NCBI GenBank assembly: GCA_964020155.1
Contig: OZ026560.1
Span: 4,849,259 to 4,913,258, forward strand
Source of the DNA: Chondrilla cf. caribensis
Lineage: Eukaryota; Porifera; Demospongiae; Chondrillida; Chondrillidae
Length of the DNA stretch: 64,000 nt
Reading direction: 5' to 3'
Under the pieces are notes generated by a model. The model made no database searches, was not told the origin of the DNA, and worked only from the letters and a program-made list of their open reading frames with translations. Position numbers and translations under genes: made by a program. This document shows, piece after piece, positions 21,702-38,305 of this stretch (its first letter is position 1; the number at the start of each line of letters is the position of its first letter).

Positions 21702-22477
21702 TACAAACACACACAAACACACACACACATACAGAGAGATGAAAGATCACTATATATTACTGGAATCATTAGTAGTAGTTAGTGTTGAGTTGTTGAAAGC
21801 AAATTAACATATTTCCCTATTCAAGAAAGGGAAATCCAGACCACAAAAGACCCAAGTCATTATTGATTCAAATTTCAAACCTATTCACACACACACACAT
21901 GATATGTAATCTCGTGCACACACACACACACACACTAATCAGTGCTAAAGGTGACAAAGTGATTATTAATGGACAATAAGCACTTACTTCAGAGACAGAG
22001 AATATGAGTCCTTTGCTGTTTCGCTCTTTCGCACAAGAAAACTGAAATCCGGCTTTGCATCCAGCAATTCCTCAGCAACATGGCGTGGTAACATGCCATG
22101 GTACCATCTGTAGTGGAAAGACCCAGCGATTAACAGATGAAGGAATGGGAGTGATAAAAGAAGAGGTAGAAAAGAAAACGATGACAGTTATACAACATCA
22201 GGTTAAAGAATGACAGTGAGAAGACAGTTGAGAAGGCTGACTGCATGTAGTAGAGAAACACTCCAATGTCTTCTGTTGCCATTTTACATTTGACTGGCCT
22301 AATTGGAATTGTAGGGCCTCCCACAACGGGTCAGTCTATGCCCACCACCCTTTATGGAACCAGATAAGGACCAGAGGATCATCACAACATCACAAAAACA
22401 TATGGGTACAATCGAGAAAAAGAAGCATTTGGGCACACACACACACACACGCACACACACGCACACGCACACACACA

Positions 22478-22572
<95 letters not shown>

Positions 22573-23177
22573 GGTTGGTCTTCTAAAGGAGTTTCGGGAT
22601 CAATATCGCAGGCAGGGTCGGGAGGCAGTACACTGTGGACGGTAGAACTTCGTTGTCTCTCTCCATTTCTGGGCTTAACCGACGAAGGAGCAGTCGAGGG
22701 TAATGGGGGGAGAGGGTCCAAATGTTTCGAAGATGAAATAGCTCGTCTAATCCTACTGTCCCACGGGTCTTCGTACTCTTGCTCCGCCGGAGGCTTCGGA
22801 ACTGGCGGGGGAACCTGTTCAGCCCTTACGTCCCTGGTACCTGAAGACTGAACCCTTCGCAGCTGCGCACGAAAGTCCCAAGGTTCTTCGTAATCAGGCG
22901 GAGGATGGGAAGGGGGGTTCCTGGTGGGCGGTGGAGGCGGTGTGTGAGATGTGTGCACTGCTTCCATTTCACTAGGGCTATACCGCATCCTATCAGCCGA
23001 AGAGGATCTTTTGTTGCCGTCGGCAGCCTGTCGCACCTGAAGCATTTTTCGGTCAGAAAGTCGATATGAACGTCTAACTTCGGCAGTCCGTAAGGAGAGG
23101 CCCTTTAAAGCGTCTACTGGCTGACAGTAGTCATCGGTAGTGGGATCTGGCGTCGGTGTAGGTTTCAACAAATCCAT
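18513..23177 (-). CDS. SHB/SHF-family SH2-domain adaptor
   Basis: Three exons (23177-22573, 22107-21988, 18708-18513) join in frame to 306 aa. The first 200 residues are proline-rich and disordered, with [10 protein letters not shown] and EYEDPWDS, tyrosine motifs of the type found in the SHB/SHD/SHE/SHF adaptors. The rest is one SH2 domain: [15 protein letters not shown], the phosphotyrosine-binding FLVRKSE with the invariant Arg, and an ending [17 protein letters not shown] that fits the family C-terminus (KGAEHMxLLYPV). Such adaptors link receptor tyrosine kinases to downstream effectors through phosphotyrosines. The SH2 domain at the extreme C-terminus supports the family. Intron 2 is 3.3 kb and repeat-rich. 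Which vertebrate member is closest cannot be decided here. Confidence 0.8.
18762..18905. repeat. GTACTGTAT/GTACTGTGT tandem repeat
   Basis: About 14 copies of a 9-10-bp unit (GTACTGTATGTACTGTGT), just inside the last intron of the SHB-family gene. Confidence 0.9.
19266..19302. repeat. (GT)n microsatellite
   Basis: Plus-strand GT run in intron 2 of the SHB-family gene. Confidence 0.85.
20614..20639. repeat. Perfect 26-bp palindrome
   Basis: AGTACATACGTAC followed by its exact reverse complement, in intron 2 of the SHB-family gene. Another GAGTACGTATGTACT lies 50 bp downstream. Confidence 0.8.
20880..21235. repeat. CCTCACCTCACCTACCCC satellite
   Basis: About 350 bp of pyrimidine-rich tandem repeat of CTCACC/TACCCC units, purine-rich in the transcript sense of the SHB-family gene. 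Confidence 0.9.
21611..21732. repeat. (CA)n microsatellite
   Basis: CA run with AAAC and ATAC interruptions in SHB-family intron 2. A smaller one sits at about 21888-21934. Confidence 0.9.
22436..22570. repeat. (CA)n microsatellite at SHB-family exon 1 donor
   Basis: In sense the donor after 22573 is GTGAGTGTGTGTG, passing straight into the GT repeat. Confidence 0.9.
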
Positions 23178-23408
23178 GACTCAGGTGTAATTGGTGGTTT
23201 GTCTGCTACCATCAAGTGCTATCTGATACTAATAGACACACACACAGGACGCGCTACTCGCGGAACAGGAGGAGGGTTTTATTAAACGCCGACGGCTTAT
23301 ATAACATCTACAGCAAACAACAACAAACGCCCCACTAAAAAGCTACACATAATAAGACATTTGGGTGATAAATACAGTTCTGGCGATGAAACAGAAAAAC
23401 ACAATCAG
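23178..23408. promoter_or_regulatory. Probable promoter/5' UTR of the SHB-family gene
   Basis: 231 bp lie between the end of the PH-actin gene and the downstream same-strand start. GCGCTACTCGCGG sits at about 23252. No clear core element is recognised. Confidence 0.4.
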
Positions 23409-25151
23409 CTATGATTTTGAAAATGAACGAATACCTAATGAATACCATTCTGAGTTTGACACACAGACATTCTGAAAGTTTTGTAAAGAAGCCAATACAC
23501 CTGCTCCAATGAAAGCTGCATGCCGTCGCTTCTCTGAGGCGTGTATCTTTACATGGAAGCCAGAAGGAACTAGATTATTCATCTCTTTCTCTAGCCTCTC
23601 TGGTAATCCAACCAATAGGGTACCAGCTCCAGTGAGGTAGATGTGATTGGAGAGTTCCTTGCGTTCATCGATGGGGGAGGCTTGTAGGGACTGCCACACC
23701 ATCTGCTGCAAGGAAGGAACATCATTGCCCCACACCGACGGCTTGAAGTGGCCTTCAGAGGCCTGAAATAGCGATGAATCGAGACTCACAAGCTTGCGAT
23801 GATCCGGTAAATAGAATCGATCCATGTTAGCCCCACGTGCATATTGAGCGGGAGACTCCTTTGACAAATGAATGTCCTCGGCATAATTTTGCGATACGTA
23901 ACCAATGTCCTCCTTTATATAACGCATTATGTAAGACTCGGTATCAGAAAAGTACCGTATTCCTTTTTCGGTGGAAAAACGGCTTAGACTTTCAGTTACA
24001 GAACTTCCTCCAAATGGAACTTGGAACTTGCTTCCTTCAATCACACACCCATCAACAATGGAGACCACACTGGTACGATCACCCACATTGACCACAATTC
24101 CAGAGAGGGAACCGTATGAATACAAGGCGAGCACCTCCTGGTCTTGTAGCAGGACGCCCTGTACTCCAATTTGATCAAACAGAACCTCCCCAACAACTTG
24201 CTTGTCTTCATCTGTTACATGTTGAGATAGTGTGAGAATCACAGACACTTGTGCTGGGTCAACATGGAGCTGAGCAAACACAAACTGGACCAAACAATAG
24301 AGGTACTCAGACTTTTGCAATTTCTTGTCCATTCGAGCGGAATGTTTCCACGGGTAGACGATTTTTGAAGTTTCGCGTCTCTCTGGGACAAGAGCATCCA
24401 AGCCAATCCCTGTGATGTCCTTTGTAAACTCATCAACAGCAAACACACAGGGAAAATACATTTGGGGGTAGGTGTCATCTGTGGCATAACCAGCGCGGAT
24501 TGAAGACGAACCCACATCAATTATAACTGTGTTACTGACCATGCGGACAGGTGACGGCGGGGGAGTTATAGTGGGGATTATTGCTTCCATGGAGATGGCA
24601 CGTTTCCATAACTGAAGATCTCTGTGAGAACCTCGAAGACTCAGAAGTCTCCTCTTACTGTCAACAATTGTTAAAGTATCGTCTTCTAGAGTGACAGAGG
24701 ATTGTTCAAGACAAAGGAGTCCCAGAGGTTTTTCGTCTTCTCTCGTTTTGTAGTAAGAGAGGTAACCTTCTTTAATTTTGAAATACCGCCTCTTCCACCC
24801 TTTGACTAACGAGGATTTGCTTTCTCCGACGGGGAGTTTATCAAGATAACCCTTGTATCGGCACAGTTCCCTAGGCCCGTCGGGGGGTAGAAATATCCTG
24901 TGGTCGGCGTACAAACATTCCACGATACAACTCGGGTCCCATTCCGCCGATAACACAGGTTTGACTAGCGACACGGAGAGCTCCTCATCGTCCTTGGACA
25001 TCCTTCTTTTTTGGAATGTTGACGATGTATGGTTCCTCAGTCCGACCTTGTTCACCTGAGCTTCGGATTTCGCCTTTCTAATGCCTTCTGATAAGGACAG
25101 GGAACCCGACAGGGTAAACCGTTTCAATTTGGATGGAGCTTTCTGGGCCAT
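23409..25151 (-). CDS. PH domain-actin fusion protein
   Basis: Single exon, 580 aa. Residues 1-97 are basic and Ser-rich. Residues about 98-190 form a pleckstrin-homology domain (YKGYLDKL, GWKRRYFKIKEGYLSYYK, final-helix LQLWKRAIS). Residues about 206-568 are a complete actin fold. The phosphate-1 loop is IDVGSSSIRAGYATDD. QEVLALYSYGSLSGIVV aligns with the actin segment holding the ATPase glutamine. The phosphate-2 loop NVGDRTSVVSIVDG has Asn where actin has Asp154. The adenosine loop is YLTGAGTLLVGLPERLEKEM, and RRHAAFIGAGVLASLQNFQN matches the actin C-terminus. So it is an actin-related protein with a built-in lipid- or protein-binding module. I do not know a named family with this architecture. 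Whether it polymerises is unknown; the Asp-to-Asn change argues for altered ATP hydrolysis. Divergent from the LYSMD gene, 142 bp between starts. Confidence 0.85.
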   Translation of the reverse strand: MAQKAPSKLKRFTLSGSLSLSEGIRKAKSEAQVNKVGLRNHTSSTFQKRRMSKDDEELSVSLVKPVLSAEWDPSCIVECLYADHRIFLPPDGPRELCRYKGYLDKLPVGESKSSLVKGWKRRYFKIKEGYLSYYKTREDEKPLGLLCLEQSSVTLEDDTLTIVDSKRRLLSLRGSHRDLQLWKRAISMEAIIPTITPPPSPVRMVSNTVIIDVGSSSIRAGYATDDTYPQMYFPCVFAVDEFTKDITGIGLDALVPERRETSKIVYPWKHSARMDKKLQKSEYLYCLVQFVFAQLHVDPAQVSVILTLSQHVTDEDKQVVGEVLFDQIGVQGVLLQDQEVLALYSYGSLSGIVVNVGDRTSVVSIVDGCVIEGSKFQVPFGGSSVTESLSRFSTEKGIRYFSDTESYIMRYIKEDIGYVSQNYAEDIHLSKESPAQYARGANMDRFYLPDHRKLVSLDSSLFQASEGHFKPSVWGNDVPSLQQMVWQSLQASPIDERKELSNHIYLTGAGTLLVGLPERLEKEMNNLVPSGFHVKIHASEKRRHAAFIGAGVLASLQNFQNVCVSNSEWYSLGIRSFSKS

Positions 25152-25293
25152 GGTGACTAATGGATCACTTTAGTCCTAATGTAAACGACGGTACATACCG
25201 AAAGCCGATCGCAAAGGGGCGGGACACATGGGCGTGGTCGGGAAGATTCGATCGACGGGTATAATAGGGATATCCTTATAATATCTAAAAAAA
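25152..25293. promoter_or_regulatory. Bidirectional promoter PH-actin/LYSMD
   Basis: 142 bp between divergent ATGs. It contains a GC-box-like GGGGCGGG at about 25215, and AAAATGGCCGCC (YY1-like) spans the LYSMD start. There is no CACGTG. Confidence 0.55.
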
Positions 25294-26869
25294 ATGGCCG
25301 CCGCTAACAAAAGAATGATAAACAATGGTGGTAACGAAACGATTTGTCAATATGAAGGAAAAGTGGATCTATTGGAATCTAAGAGACCTTCGAAATATGC
25401 CAGAATGGCTCCGGAAGGTGTTCGTCCCCAACAGCAGAACATAAAGTCTGGGAAGGTTTTCTTTGTCGGCAGACGAGATGTGGTTACCGCGGAAGACGAA
25501 GAAGAAACTTCAGAGTTGGAAATAGCGCAAACAAGGACTCGGAGGCCTCGGAAGAGTTCGAGAAAACACAGCAGTAGTTATATAGAGGAGGACATAGAAC
25601 AAGGAGAGACCGTCCAGAGTTTGGCAATACGATACAGTTGTACGGTTAGTACTTTCCCATCGATGCTCCGTGCTTTCGAGCTATGTTTTAGCTACTTTAC
25701 GCCGAATTGGATGACAATTACTCGATTTGTACGTGTCCTGTGTGCGCTGTGTGTTGACAAAGGGTCCTATCTTCGCACAAATCATGTTTATAAGAAACGA
25801 CCTTTTACCCCCATAGGTTTTGATGTTGGGGCAGGGTGTATCACACTAGAAGAAGTGTGTCACTTTAGAAGTGTGCCAAACTAGAAGGGGTGTGTCACAC
25901 TAGATGCAGCGAGTCACACTGTGGTCTGCCTTTTAATGACTGTATATTACCATGTATGTACGTATGTGGCACTGATGTGACTGGTATGTACCATGTTGGG
26001 ACAATTGATTGTACTAGGCACTGCTAAGTAATCCGAAATCACAGACAATCCCCAGCACTAGTATTTACCATAGTTGTACTGGTTTCAGTACGTATCATAC
26101 AATGTATGTACGTACATGTGTGCATGTATGCAGTGTGTGTATGTGTGTGGTTGTGGTTGTGTCTATGCATGTCTCATTACCTGACCTGTTGTAGCAGTAC
26201 TTGTTATGTTGTAAAGCCAATGTTTATTAAATTAACAAAGTGATTGCTTTCCTTTAGGTTTCAGAGATCCGCAGATTGAACAACCTTTACAGTGACCTCG
26301 ACTTCCACGCACTAACAAAGGTAAAAATCCCAGTGAAAGCAAACAGTTTACTAACTGAAACCGCTGAGCAGGAAAAGAGGAGGAAAATGGCAAAGGAGAG
26401 ATCGGCACGTGAGACTGACAACCAGTCCTCAACGGAATCGGAGAATTTCCGTCGCATCCAGGTTCCTATCATGTCTGACGAGGGGTGTGAAGCAGACGAG
26501 GAGACGGTAGCTGAAGACGAGGACGACGGAGAAGACATGGACGAGTGTGAGAGGCTGTTGGCACGCATAGACAGCAAGACACCGAATTTCAAAGCCGCCT
26601 TCAAGTGGAAGGACCCCATGAAGGTTGTCTTCAAGAGATTAGATGAGGATTTGCAAAAAATGAGGGAAAAGAATGATTCAATGACAGCCTCCAAATACTC
26701 AAATTCTTATGATGGTGAGGTTCGGTTACCCATGCCCGTTGTGAAACCAATGGTTGTAAGCGATGACCCTCATCAGCACAATTTTGTTTGCAAGTTAGTT
26801 GTTGTGATTTCTGTAACTGGTGTAATCGGCTTAATATTGTTAGTTATTGTGCTTTCAATTCTACATTAA
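25294..26869 (+). CDS. LysM and transmembrane protein (LYSMD3/4-like)
   Basis: Two exons, 25294-25644 and 26258-26869, join at codon phase 0 to 320 aa. The LysM domain spans the splice: EEDIEQGETVQSLAIRYSCT, then VSEIRRLNNLYSDLDFHALT and KVKIPVK. This is the classic animal LysM pattern (EGDTLxxIALxYxCTVxxIKRxNNL...LxxxKIPV). An acidic middle region follows (ADEETVAEDEDDGEDMDE), and a C-terminal transmembrane helix (LVVVISVTGVIGLILLVIVL) ends four residues before the stop. Domain, length and single C-terminal anchor match LYSMD3/LYSMD4, Golgi or plasma membrane proteins reported to bind chitin/peptidoglycan-type glycans. I cannot choose between the two paralogues. It is tail-to-tail with DDX46. 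Confidence 0.85.
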
Positions 26870-27227
26870 TAATAACATGATTCATATTTTGTTTCAATTA
26901 CTGCAATCTTTTATCTCAAATTCAATGTATTAATTTTATATTATATTATATTTACAAATTACATCACTTATATTTTGCAATCCACAAATTATTAATGAAT
27001 ATTATCACGATACATGTATTATTATATCAAATTTCAAAACAGATCGTCCACTTTCAACATAAATTGATTGATTTACAAGTACAATAACAAGTATACATAC
27101 ACAGCCATGCAGACAATATAATTAGTATAGTTTATAATGATATAAATAATAAGCAATATTAATTAGAGTAGGATTTGGGGAGAGTGTTTGGGAGAGCATT
27201 CACTGACCGAGAATACCCTTGGATGCG
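26870..27227. other. Convergent gap LYSMD/DDX46
   Basis: 358 bp of very AT-rich sequence with no gene. It should contain both 3' UTRs. Confidence 0.65.
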
Positions 27228-30200
27228 TTATAACACGGAGTACCTTCCGGGCCTCTGGGGTGTATTAGAGGCAGCCATTCTTGTCAGCTCTTCCATTACC
27301 AACCTCTTCAGCTCCTGTTTGGCTATTTGGATGGGTCTCTCTCCACCTGCTTCCAGAGCAAGGTGGAGCTTCTTTTCTCCCTCCTTCGATTTTCTACCTT
27401 CAGGGACGTAAATGCCTCGAACGGTTATCCCCGCTTCAGAAAGCTCAGCTATTGTGTCCAGATTGTCTCGATTGGTGAGCCTCCAGCGAACCTGCTGGGG
27501 GAAGTCGTTTATTTCCACCTCATCCTCGTAGCGAACAGATTTCTCAGCAGCTTCATCCTCCTTCCCATCTTGCTGAGACTGCACACCGGCTGGCAAAATG
27601 GCATCTGTGGTGTTAGCCTTCCCGGCTCCAACGCGAGCATTGATACCAGCCGCAATTTGAGAGGCGAGGGCAGCTCCTTTCAGATCCACGGACCCGCCCC
27701 TCATGATCTCACTGGCTGCAGTCTGGGCTACATCCAATGGACTGAGACCGATGTTTCTCGATTGTGCAATTTTCTCAGCAATTTCGACAGCTTTGGCGAG
27801 TGCCTTTCCAGCTGCTGACTTAGGATTGGGTAGATCCTTGGTTTCTGGTCCCTGTGGTTGTGATGGGTCCTTCCTTCTCGGTTGAGTGCTGAACGCTCTC
27901 TCAAGTACCTTGTCCACAGTCAAGAGTGACAACTCATCCCCATCATCATCTTCTTCTTCAGGTATGCCAAGGGAGGACTTTTGCTGAAGACGTTTCTCCG
28001 TCTGCTTTGCTGCTTCTTCTTCGTTAAACTTGTAACCTTTGCCATAAAATCCAATGGCCAGTCTTTGTTTTCTCTTCTTCTTCTCCAAGCCTGCTTCTTT
28101 TAGACGTTCTGTGTATTTATCCCAAAGTTCTTGAAGGTCTTTTGGAATCTCCTGTTCAGCCAGCTGCAAGCCTTTGATCAGCTCTCCAGCAATTTTCTCC
28201 TGACTGAAAGTAACAAAGGTGAAAGCATACCCTTTATTTCCGGCTCGACCTGTTCTACCACAGCGATGAACATAGTCCTCGTAATGGTTGGGACAGTCGA
28301 AATTGACCACAAGGATGAGATTCTTCACATCCAGACCACGAGCTGCAACGGACGTTGCCACGAGAAGACGAATGACTCCATTTTTGAAATCGGCAATGGT
28401 TCCGTCCCGATCAAACTGGTCCATCCCACCATGGAGGGACATACAGGGATACCCATGCTTCAGGAGGTCACGGAACAAATAATCCGCAGTGTTCTGTTTC
28501 TCCACGAACACCAAGACATTGCCCTGTTCCTGGTAGATACCGAGAAGTTCCAACAACTTCAGAAACTTCTTTGATTCATCGATGACCAGAATTTGCTGTT
28601 CTATGTCCCTGCAGACTATGCTTCGTCCCCCCACCTGGACCTCCACTGGTGTGGACAGGATCTTTCTGGCAAGCGCTTCCATCAATCGCGGGAAGGTGGC
28701 AGAGAAGAGAACTGTTTGGCGATCTGGGCGGGTGTTTTGAACAATTTTTGTTACTTGAGGCTCAAACCCCATATCAAACATGCGATCAGCTTCGTCCAGT
28801 ACGAGATAAGTGACCCTGCGCAGATTCGTGACCCGACCGCTGTTGGCTGCCAACATGTCAATCATCCGGCCTGGAGTACAGACGATGATTTCCGCTCCTC
28901 GCTTCAGGTCACCAATCTGTTCACTGATACCAGTCCCTCCATAGATGCACGCAACCTGGAGGTACAGAGATTTACAAAATTTCTTATACTCGCTGTAAAT
29001 TTGGAGGGCTAGTTCCCTTGTTGGCGTCATGATAAGTCCAATTGGACCATCACCGGACTCAAGAGCTGGCTGGTCCAGGATGTGACGAAGCATTGGGAGA
29101 ACAAACGCGAGGGTCTTCCCGCTACCAGTCTTGGCAATGCCGATCACATCTCTCCCGGACATGATGGCTGGGATCGCTTGAGACTGAATCGGAGTGGGCT
29201 TCTCATAACCACTCTTCCTTAGAACATCCAGGACTTTTGTGCTGAGACCACACTGTGCCCAGGTTTTCACTGGCTTCGGACAGTCCTTCCCTTTGACTTG
29301 GATATTCTCCGATGTTTCTCGGAACAGGGACACTTCCTCGTCTGTCATTCGACTTAGCTCGGGCACTTCCACATAAAACTCCTTTCGGAATCCATCATAT
29401 TCAACCTTACTGTGGTCCACTTTAGGCAATTCCTTCTTTTTATGCTTCTTCACCAAGCGAGCCAGAGCAGACGCAAATCCTTCATCTTCTTCTTCAGAGG
29501 AATATTCCACATGGTCCTTGTTACTTTCGATCAATTCTCCTCTCGTGTCTTCGATTTTGGTCGACTTGTTACCTGAATCCGTGCCAACTCCACTTGAAAC
29601 ATTTGTCTTCTTCCAATCTTCTTTGATGCGTTTCACCTCTTCGTTAACACCGACCATGAAGGCGTCCAGTGGATCCACATCCTCCTCAGGAGTCTTTGGA
29701 ACACCACTGGTGTCCATTTTTTCTTCTCCGTTTTCTTCATCAGTGTCTTCATCATCATCATCCTCCAATGTCCACTTCTTTCCCTTGCTCTCATCTTCGT
29801 TGACTTTCGTTTCATCTGCAGCAGTTGTGTCCTTCTTCCTCGAAGCTCTCCATGCTTCAATCTTCTCCCTTCGCTTTCTCATCTCTTCATCCAACTTAGC
29901 CTGTGTGGCCGATTTCATCAAAGTCAATTCAGACGGTTTGACATCAGAGGAGTTTGTTTCTTCTTCTGTCTTGGGTTCAGAAGCTTCAGTAGCGGTTTTA
30001 GGCTCCTTCTTCTCTTCCTTCAACGTTTGGATGTACTCTAAAAGCTCTGCCTTAGCGTCCTTAGGTTTCTCTTCCTTATGTCTGTTCCCGTGAAAACCGT
30101 ATCTGTTGTTGAAATTCGTAAACCTTCTGGGGCTCCTGGATCTGCTCCTGGAACGAACCTTCTTTTCCTTGGAGCGACTTCTCGACCTTCGTCTATCTCT

Positions 30201-30323
30201 TTTCCTCTCTCTATCTCTGCTTCTAGACCTGGAACGCTTCTTGGCTTTCTTCTTTTTAGATCTACTTCGATCTTCGACTTCATGAGAGTCTGGCGATGGA
30301 GAACGTCTCCTTCCTTTACCCAT
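27228..30323 (-). CDS. DDX46: DEAD-box splicing helicase DDX46/Prp5
   Basis: ATP-dependent RNA helicase that remodels U2 snRNP for branch-point recognition in pre-spliceosome assembly. Single coding exon of 1031 aa, the size I recall for human DDX46. It has an N-terminal RS-rich region (about 1-90), an acidic linker with EDDDDEDTDEENGEEKMD, then the helicase core: Q motif YEKPTPIQSQAIP, motif I AKTGSGKT, Ia PTRELALQI, II DEADRM, III SAT, and HRCGRTGRAG near the end of domain 2. The C-terminus carries RWRLTNRDNLDTIAELSEAG and GGERPIQIAKQELKRL. The start is taken at MGKGRRRSPSPD (30323), since the upstream extension lacks an ATG. A 5' UTR intron is likely: donor CCG|GTAAGC at 30520 and acceptor TGTGCAG before 30344. 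Confidence 0.95.
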   Translation of the reverse strand: MGKGRRRSPSPDSHEVEDRSRSKKKKAKKRSRSRSRDRERKRDRRRSRSRSKEKKVRSRSRSRSPRRFTNFNNRYGFHGNRHKEEKPKDAKAELLEYIQTLKEEKKEPKTATEASEPKTEEETNSSDVKPSELTLMKSATQAKLDEEMRKRREKIEAWRASRKKDTTAADETKVNEDESKGKKWTLEDDDDEDTDEENGEEKMDTSGVPKTPEEDVDPLDAFMVGVNEEVKRIKEDWKKTNVSSGVGTDSGNKSTKIEDTRGELIESNKDHVEYSSEEEDEGFASALARLVKKHKKKELPKVDHSKVEYDGFRKEFYVEVPELSRMTDEEVSLFRETSENIQVKGKDCPKPVKTWAQCGLSTKVLDVLRKSGYEKPTPIQSQAIPAIMSGRDVIGIAKTGSGKTLAFVLPMLRHILDQPALESGDGPIGLIMTPTRELALQIYSEYKKFCKSLYLQVACIYGGTGISEQIGDLKRGAEIIVCTPGRMIDMLAANSGRVTNLRRVTYLVLDEADRMFDMGFEPQVTKIVQNTRPDRQTVLFSATFPRLMEALARKILSTPVEVQVGGRSIVCRDIEQQILVIDESKKFLKLLELLGIYQEQGNVLVFVEKQNTADYLFRDLLKHGYPCMSLHGGMDQFDRDGTIADFKNGVIRLLVATSVAARGLDVKNLILVVNFDCPNHYEDYVHRCGRTGRAGNKGYAFTFVTFSQEKIAGELIKGLQLAEQEIPKDLQELWDKYTERLKEAGLEKKKRKQRLAIGFYGKGYKFNEEEAAKQTEKRLQQKSSLGIPEEEDDDGDELSLLTVDKVLERAFSTQPRRKDPSQPQGPETKDLPNPKSAAGKALAKAVEIAEKIAQSRNIGLSPLDVAQTAASEIMRGGSVDLKGAALASQIAAGINARVGAGKANTTDAILPAGVQSQQDGKEDEAAEKSVRYEDEVEINDFPQQVRWRLTNRDNLDTIAELSEAGITVRGIYVPEGRKSKEGEKKLHLALEAGGERPIQIAKQELKRLVMEELTRMAASNTPQRPGRYSVL

Positions 30324-30520
30324 TTCGGTACCAAAAATCAGGTCCTGCACAACAAAACATAACTTAATCAGTACGCCGGGTAGCGGATAGATCAGATACG
30401 TAGATGATTATACCAGGGTTATTATCCAGGATAGGATATTATACAGAAATAACTTAAACCGACTCTAAATATTTGCTCCTATGCGTAGATTAGTTGTAAA
30501 GATAACCATCAGCTGCTTAC

Positions 30521-30590
30521 CGGCAAGAATTCCTGTTCAACAGACCAGTCGGTCACAATCGCCCGCCATTTTGCGACGACACGAGTACGT
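30521..30590 (-). promoter_or_regulatory. Probable DDX46 5' UTR exon with 10-codon upstream ORF
   Basis: On the minus strand GCAAAATGGCGGGCG (YY1-like, around 30569) precedes a donor GTAAGC at 30520. The ATG at 30569 opens a 10-codon ORF (MAGDCDRLVC) that stops at 30537 before the donor. It is either a translated uORF or just the core promoter element at the start site. Confidence 0.5.
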
Positions 30591-30715
30591 ATGTCCAGAT
30601 TCCCATTCTCGTTTCAAATTCACAATTTTGCACTGAAGTCACCTGATACTGTATTGCTCTTTAGTTTATAGGATAATATAGCACACATGAATACTGGTGT
30701 AAATGCTACGTTGAT

Positions 30716-36738
<6,023 letters not shown>

Positions 36739-36917
36739 ATTTGAAGGGAATTACGCAAGCGAGCCACACACGTGGGACACCACGTGGTTAGCAGCGGCCA
36801 TTAGTCTGGCTGCGATAGCCTAGTAATGAATACCTAATGGTAGTTGAACGATATAAGGGTTATACAAGAATTTATACGATATTTGTATTATTACACCGTG
36901 TACCTACGTGTGCCGGT
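36739..36917. promoter_or_regulatory. Bidirectional promoter NCLN/ADPGK with two E-boxes
   Basis: 179 bp between divergent ATGs. CACGTG occurs at 36769-36774 and 36781-36786, six bases apart, close to the nicalin start. A GCGGCCATT (YY1-like on the minus strand) sits at about 36794. Confidence 0.7.
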
Positions 36918-38261
36918 ATGGCTCTGGACAGAAGGTTGGAAATTGGCTTAGTTTTATTCGTATCTTCTTTAGTTTATCTGTGGTATGATAGCGGTTCCGT
37001 GGAGTCGGTGGTTGCTAGGAGATGGTCCATTATGGAGGCTACACCCACGAACTACAGTAGAATAGCTGTTGGGTAAGGAACGTCATCTACACGGATGAAT
37101 GGAGCCTCCATTCAGTCATTGTGTGATGTATTTATATTCCACGTTCGCTGTGTGTCCTGGACATCTTGTGTTGTCGATGTATAGTGGGGTGCAGTGAGGA
37201 GGATGGAGACCTGTAGCAGGGAGTGTTGTCAACTGGTGTAAATTGGTTGTGAGAGCAATTCTTGGTAGTGTATGGGTGTGGCCAGTGTGTTTTTCAAGAT
37301 CCAATTTAAGACTGTGATTTGGTGATGGATTGATGGGGTTGATGATGGCAATTGTTAATAGTGATAGTTCTGATGAGTGATAGTGGTGACTATGGTGAGT
37401 GATAGTGGTGACTGTGGTGACATGTGATGAGTGATAGTGGTCACTGTGGTGACGTGTGATGAGTGATAGTGGTGACTGCGGTGACGCATGATAAGTGATA
37501 GTGGTGACTGTGGTGACGTGTGATAAGTGATAGTGGATACTGTGGTGACGTGTGATAAGTGATAGTGGTGACTGCGGTGACGCATGATAAGTGATAGTGG
37601 TGACTGTGGTGACGTGTGATAAGTGATAGTGGATACTGTGGTGACGTGTGATAAGTGATAGTGGTGACTGTGGTGACGCATGATAAGTGATAGTGGTGAC
37701 TGTGGTGACGTGTGATAAGTGATAGTGGTGACTGTGGTGACGTGTGATAAGTGATAGTGGTGACTGTGGTGACGCGTGATAAGTGATAGTGGTGACTGTG
37801 GTGACGTGTGATAAGTGATAGTGGTTACTGTGGTCACGTGTGATGAGTGATAGTGGTGACTGTGGTGACGTGTGATGAGTGATAGTGGATACTGTGGTGA
37901 CGTGCGATACTGGTTGTAACTATCTAACCTTCATCCCTATAATCATTGCATGTTATTATTATTCAGAGAAATATTGAAATGCTTTTATCTTCAGCCTATC
38001 CTTTTGCAGAGTAAATGCCAATTTAGATCTCATTGTCTCTGCTACCAAGCTGCTGAATGCCCTGGGGGTTCCCCCTCGAGATCCAGAACTGCTTGACGTT
38101 CTTAACAAAGATGACGACCTCTCACAATTGTTATCGCATTCAATGGAATCTTGTCTAGCAGTGGAGAGGTTCTTTGCCGATTTGAACAGGTTTAAAGAAA
38201 TTGTGAAAACTGCAGAAGAAGGTTCATTTCATCATGAGGTATGTAGTAGGTTGACTATTCT

Positions 38262-38305
<44 letters not shown>

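Noticed and set aside
23178..25151. PH-actin and SHB-family gene as one transcript unit
   Set aside because: There is a stop codon at 23409, then 231 bp, then a separate ATG in a different domain context with no splice pair joining them.
30324..30350. Nine-residue upstream extension of DDX46
   Set aside because: It begins at GTG, not ATG, and a splice acceptor (TGTGCAG) lies within it.
37355..37837. 160-codon minus-strand ORF with TVTTITYHTSPQSPLSLI repeats
   Set aside because: Read-through of the ADPGK intron 1 minisatellite.
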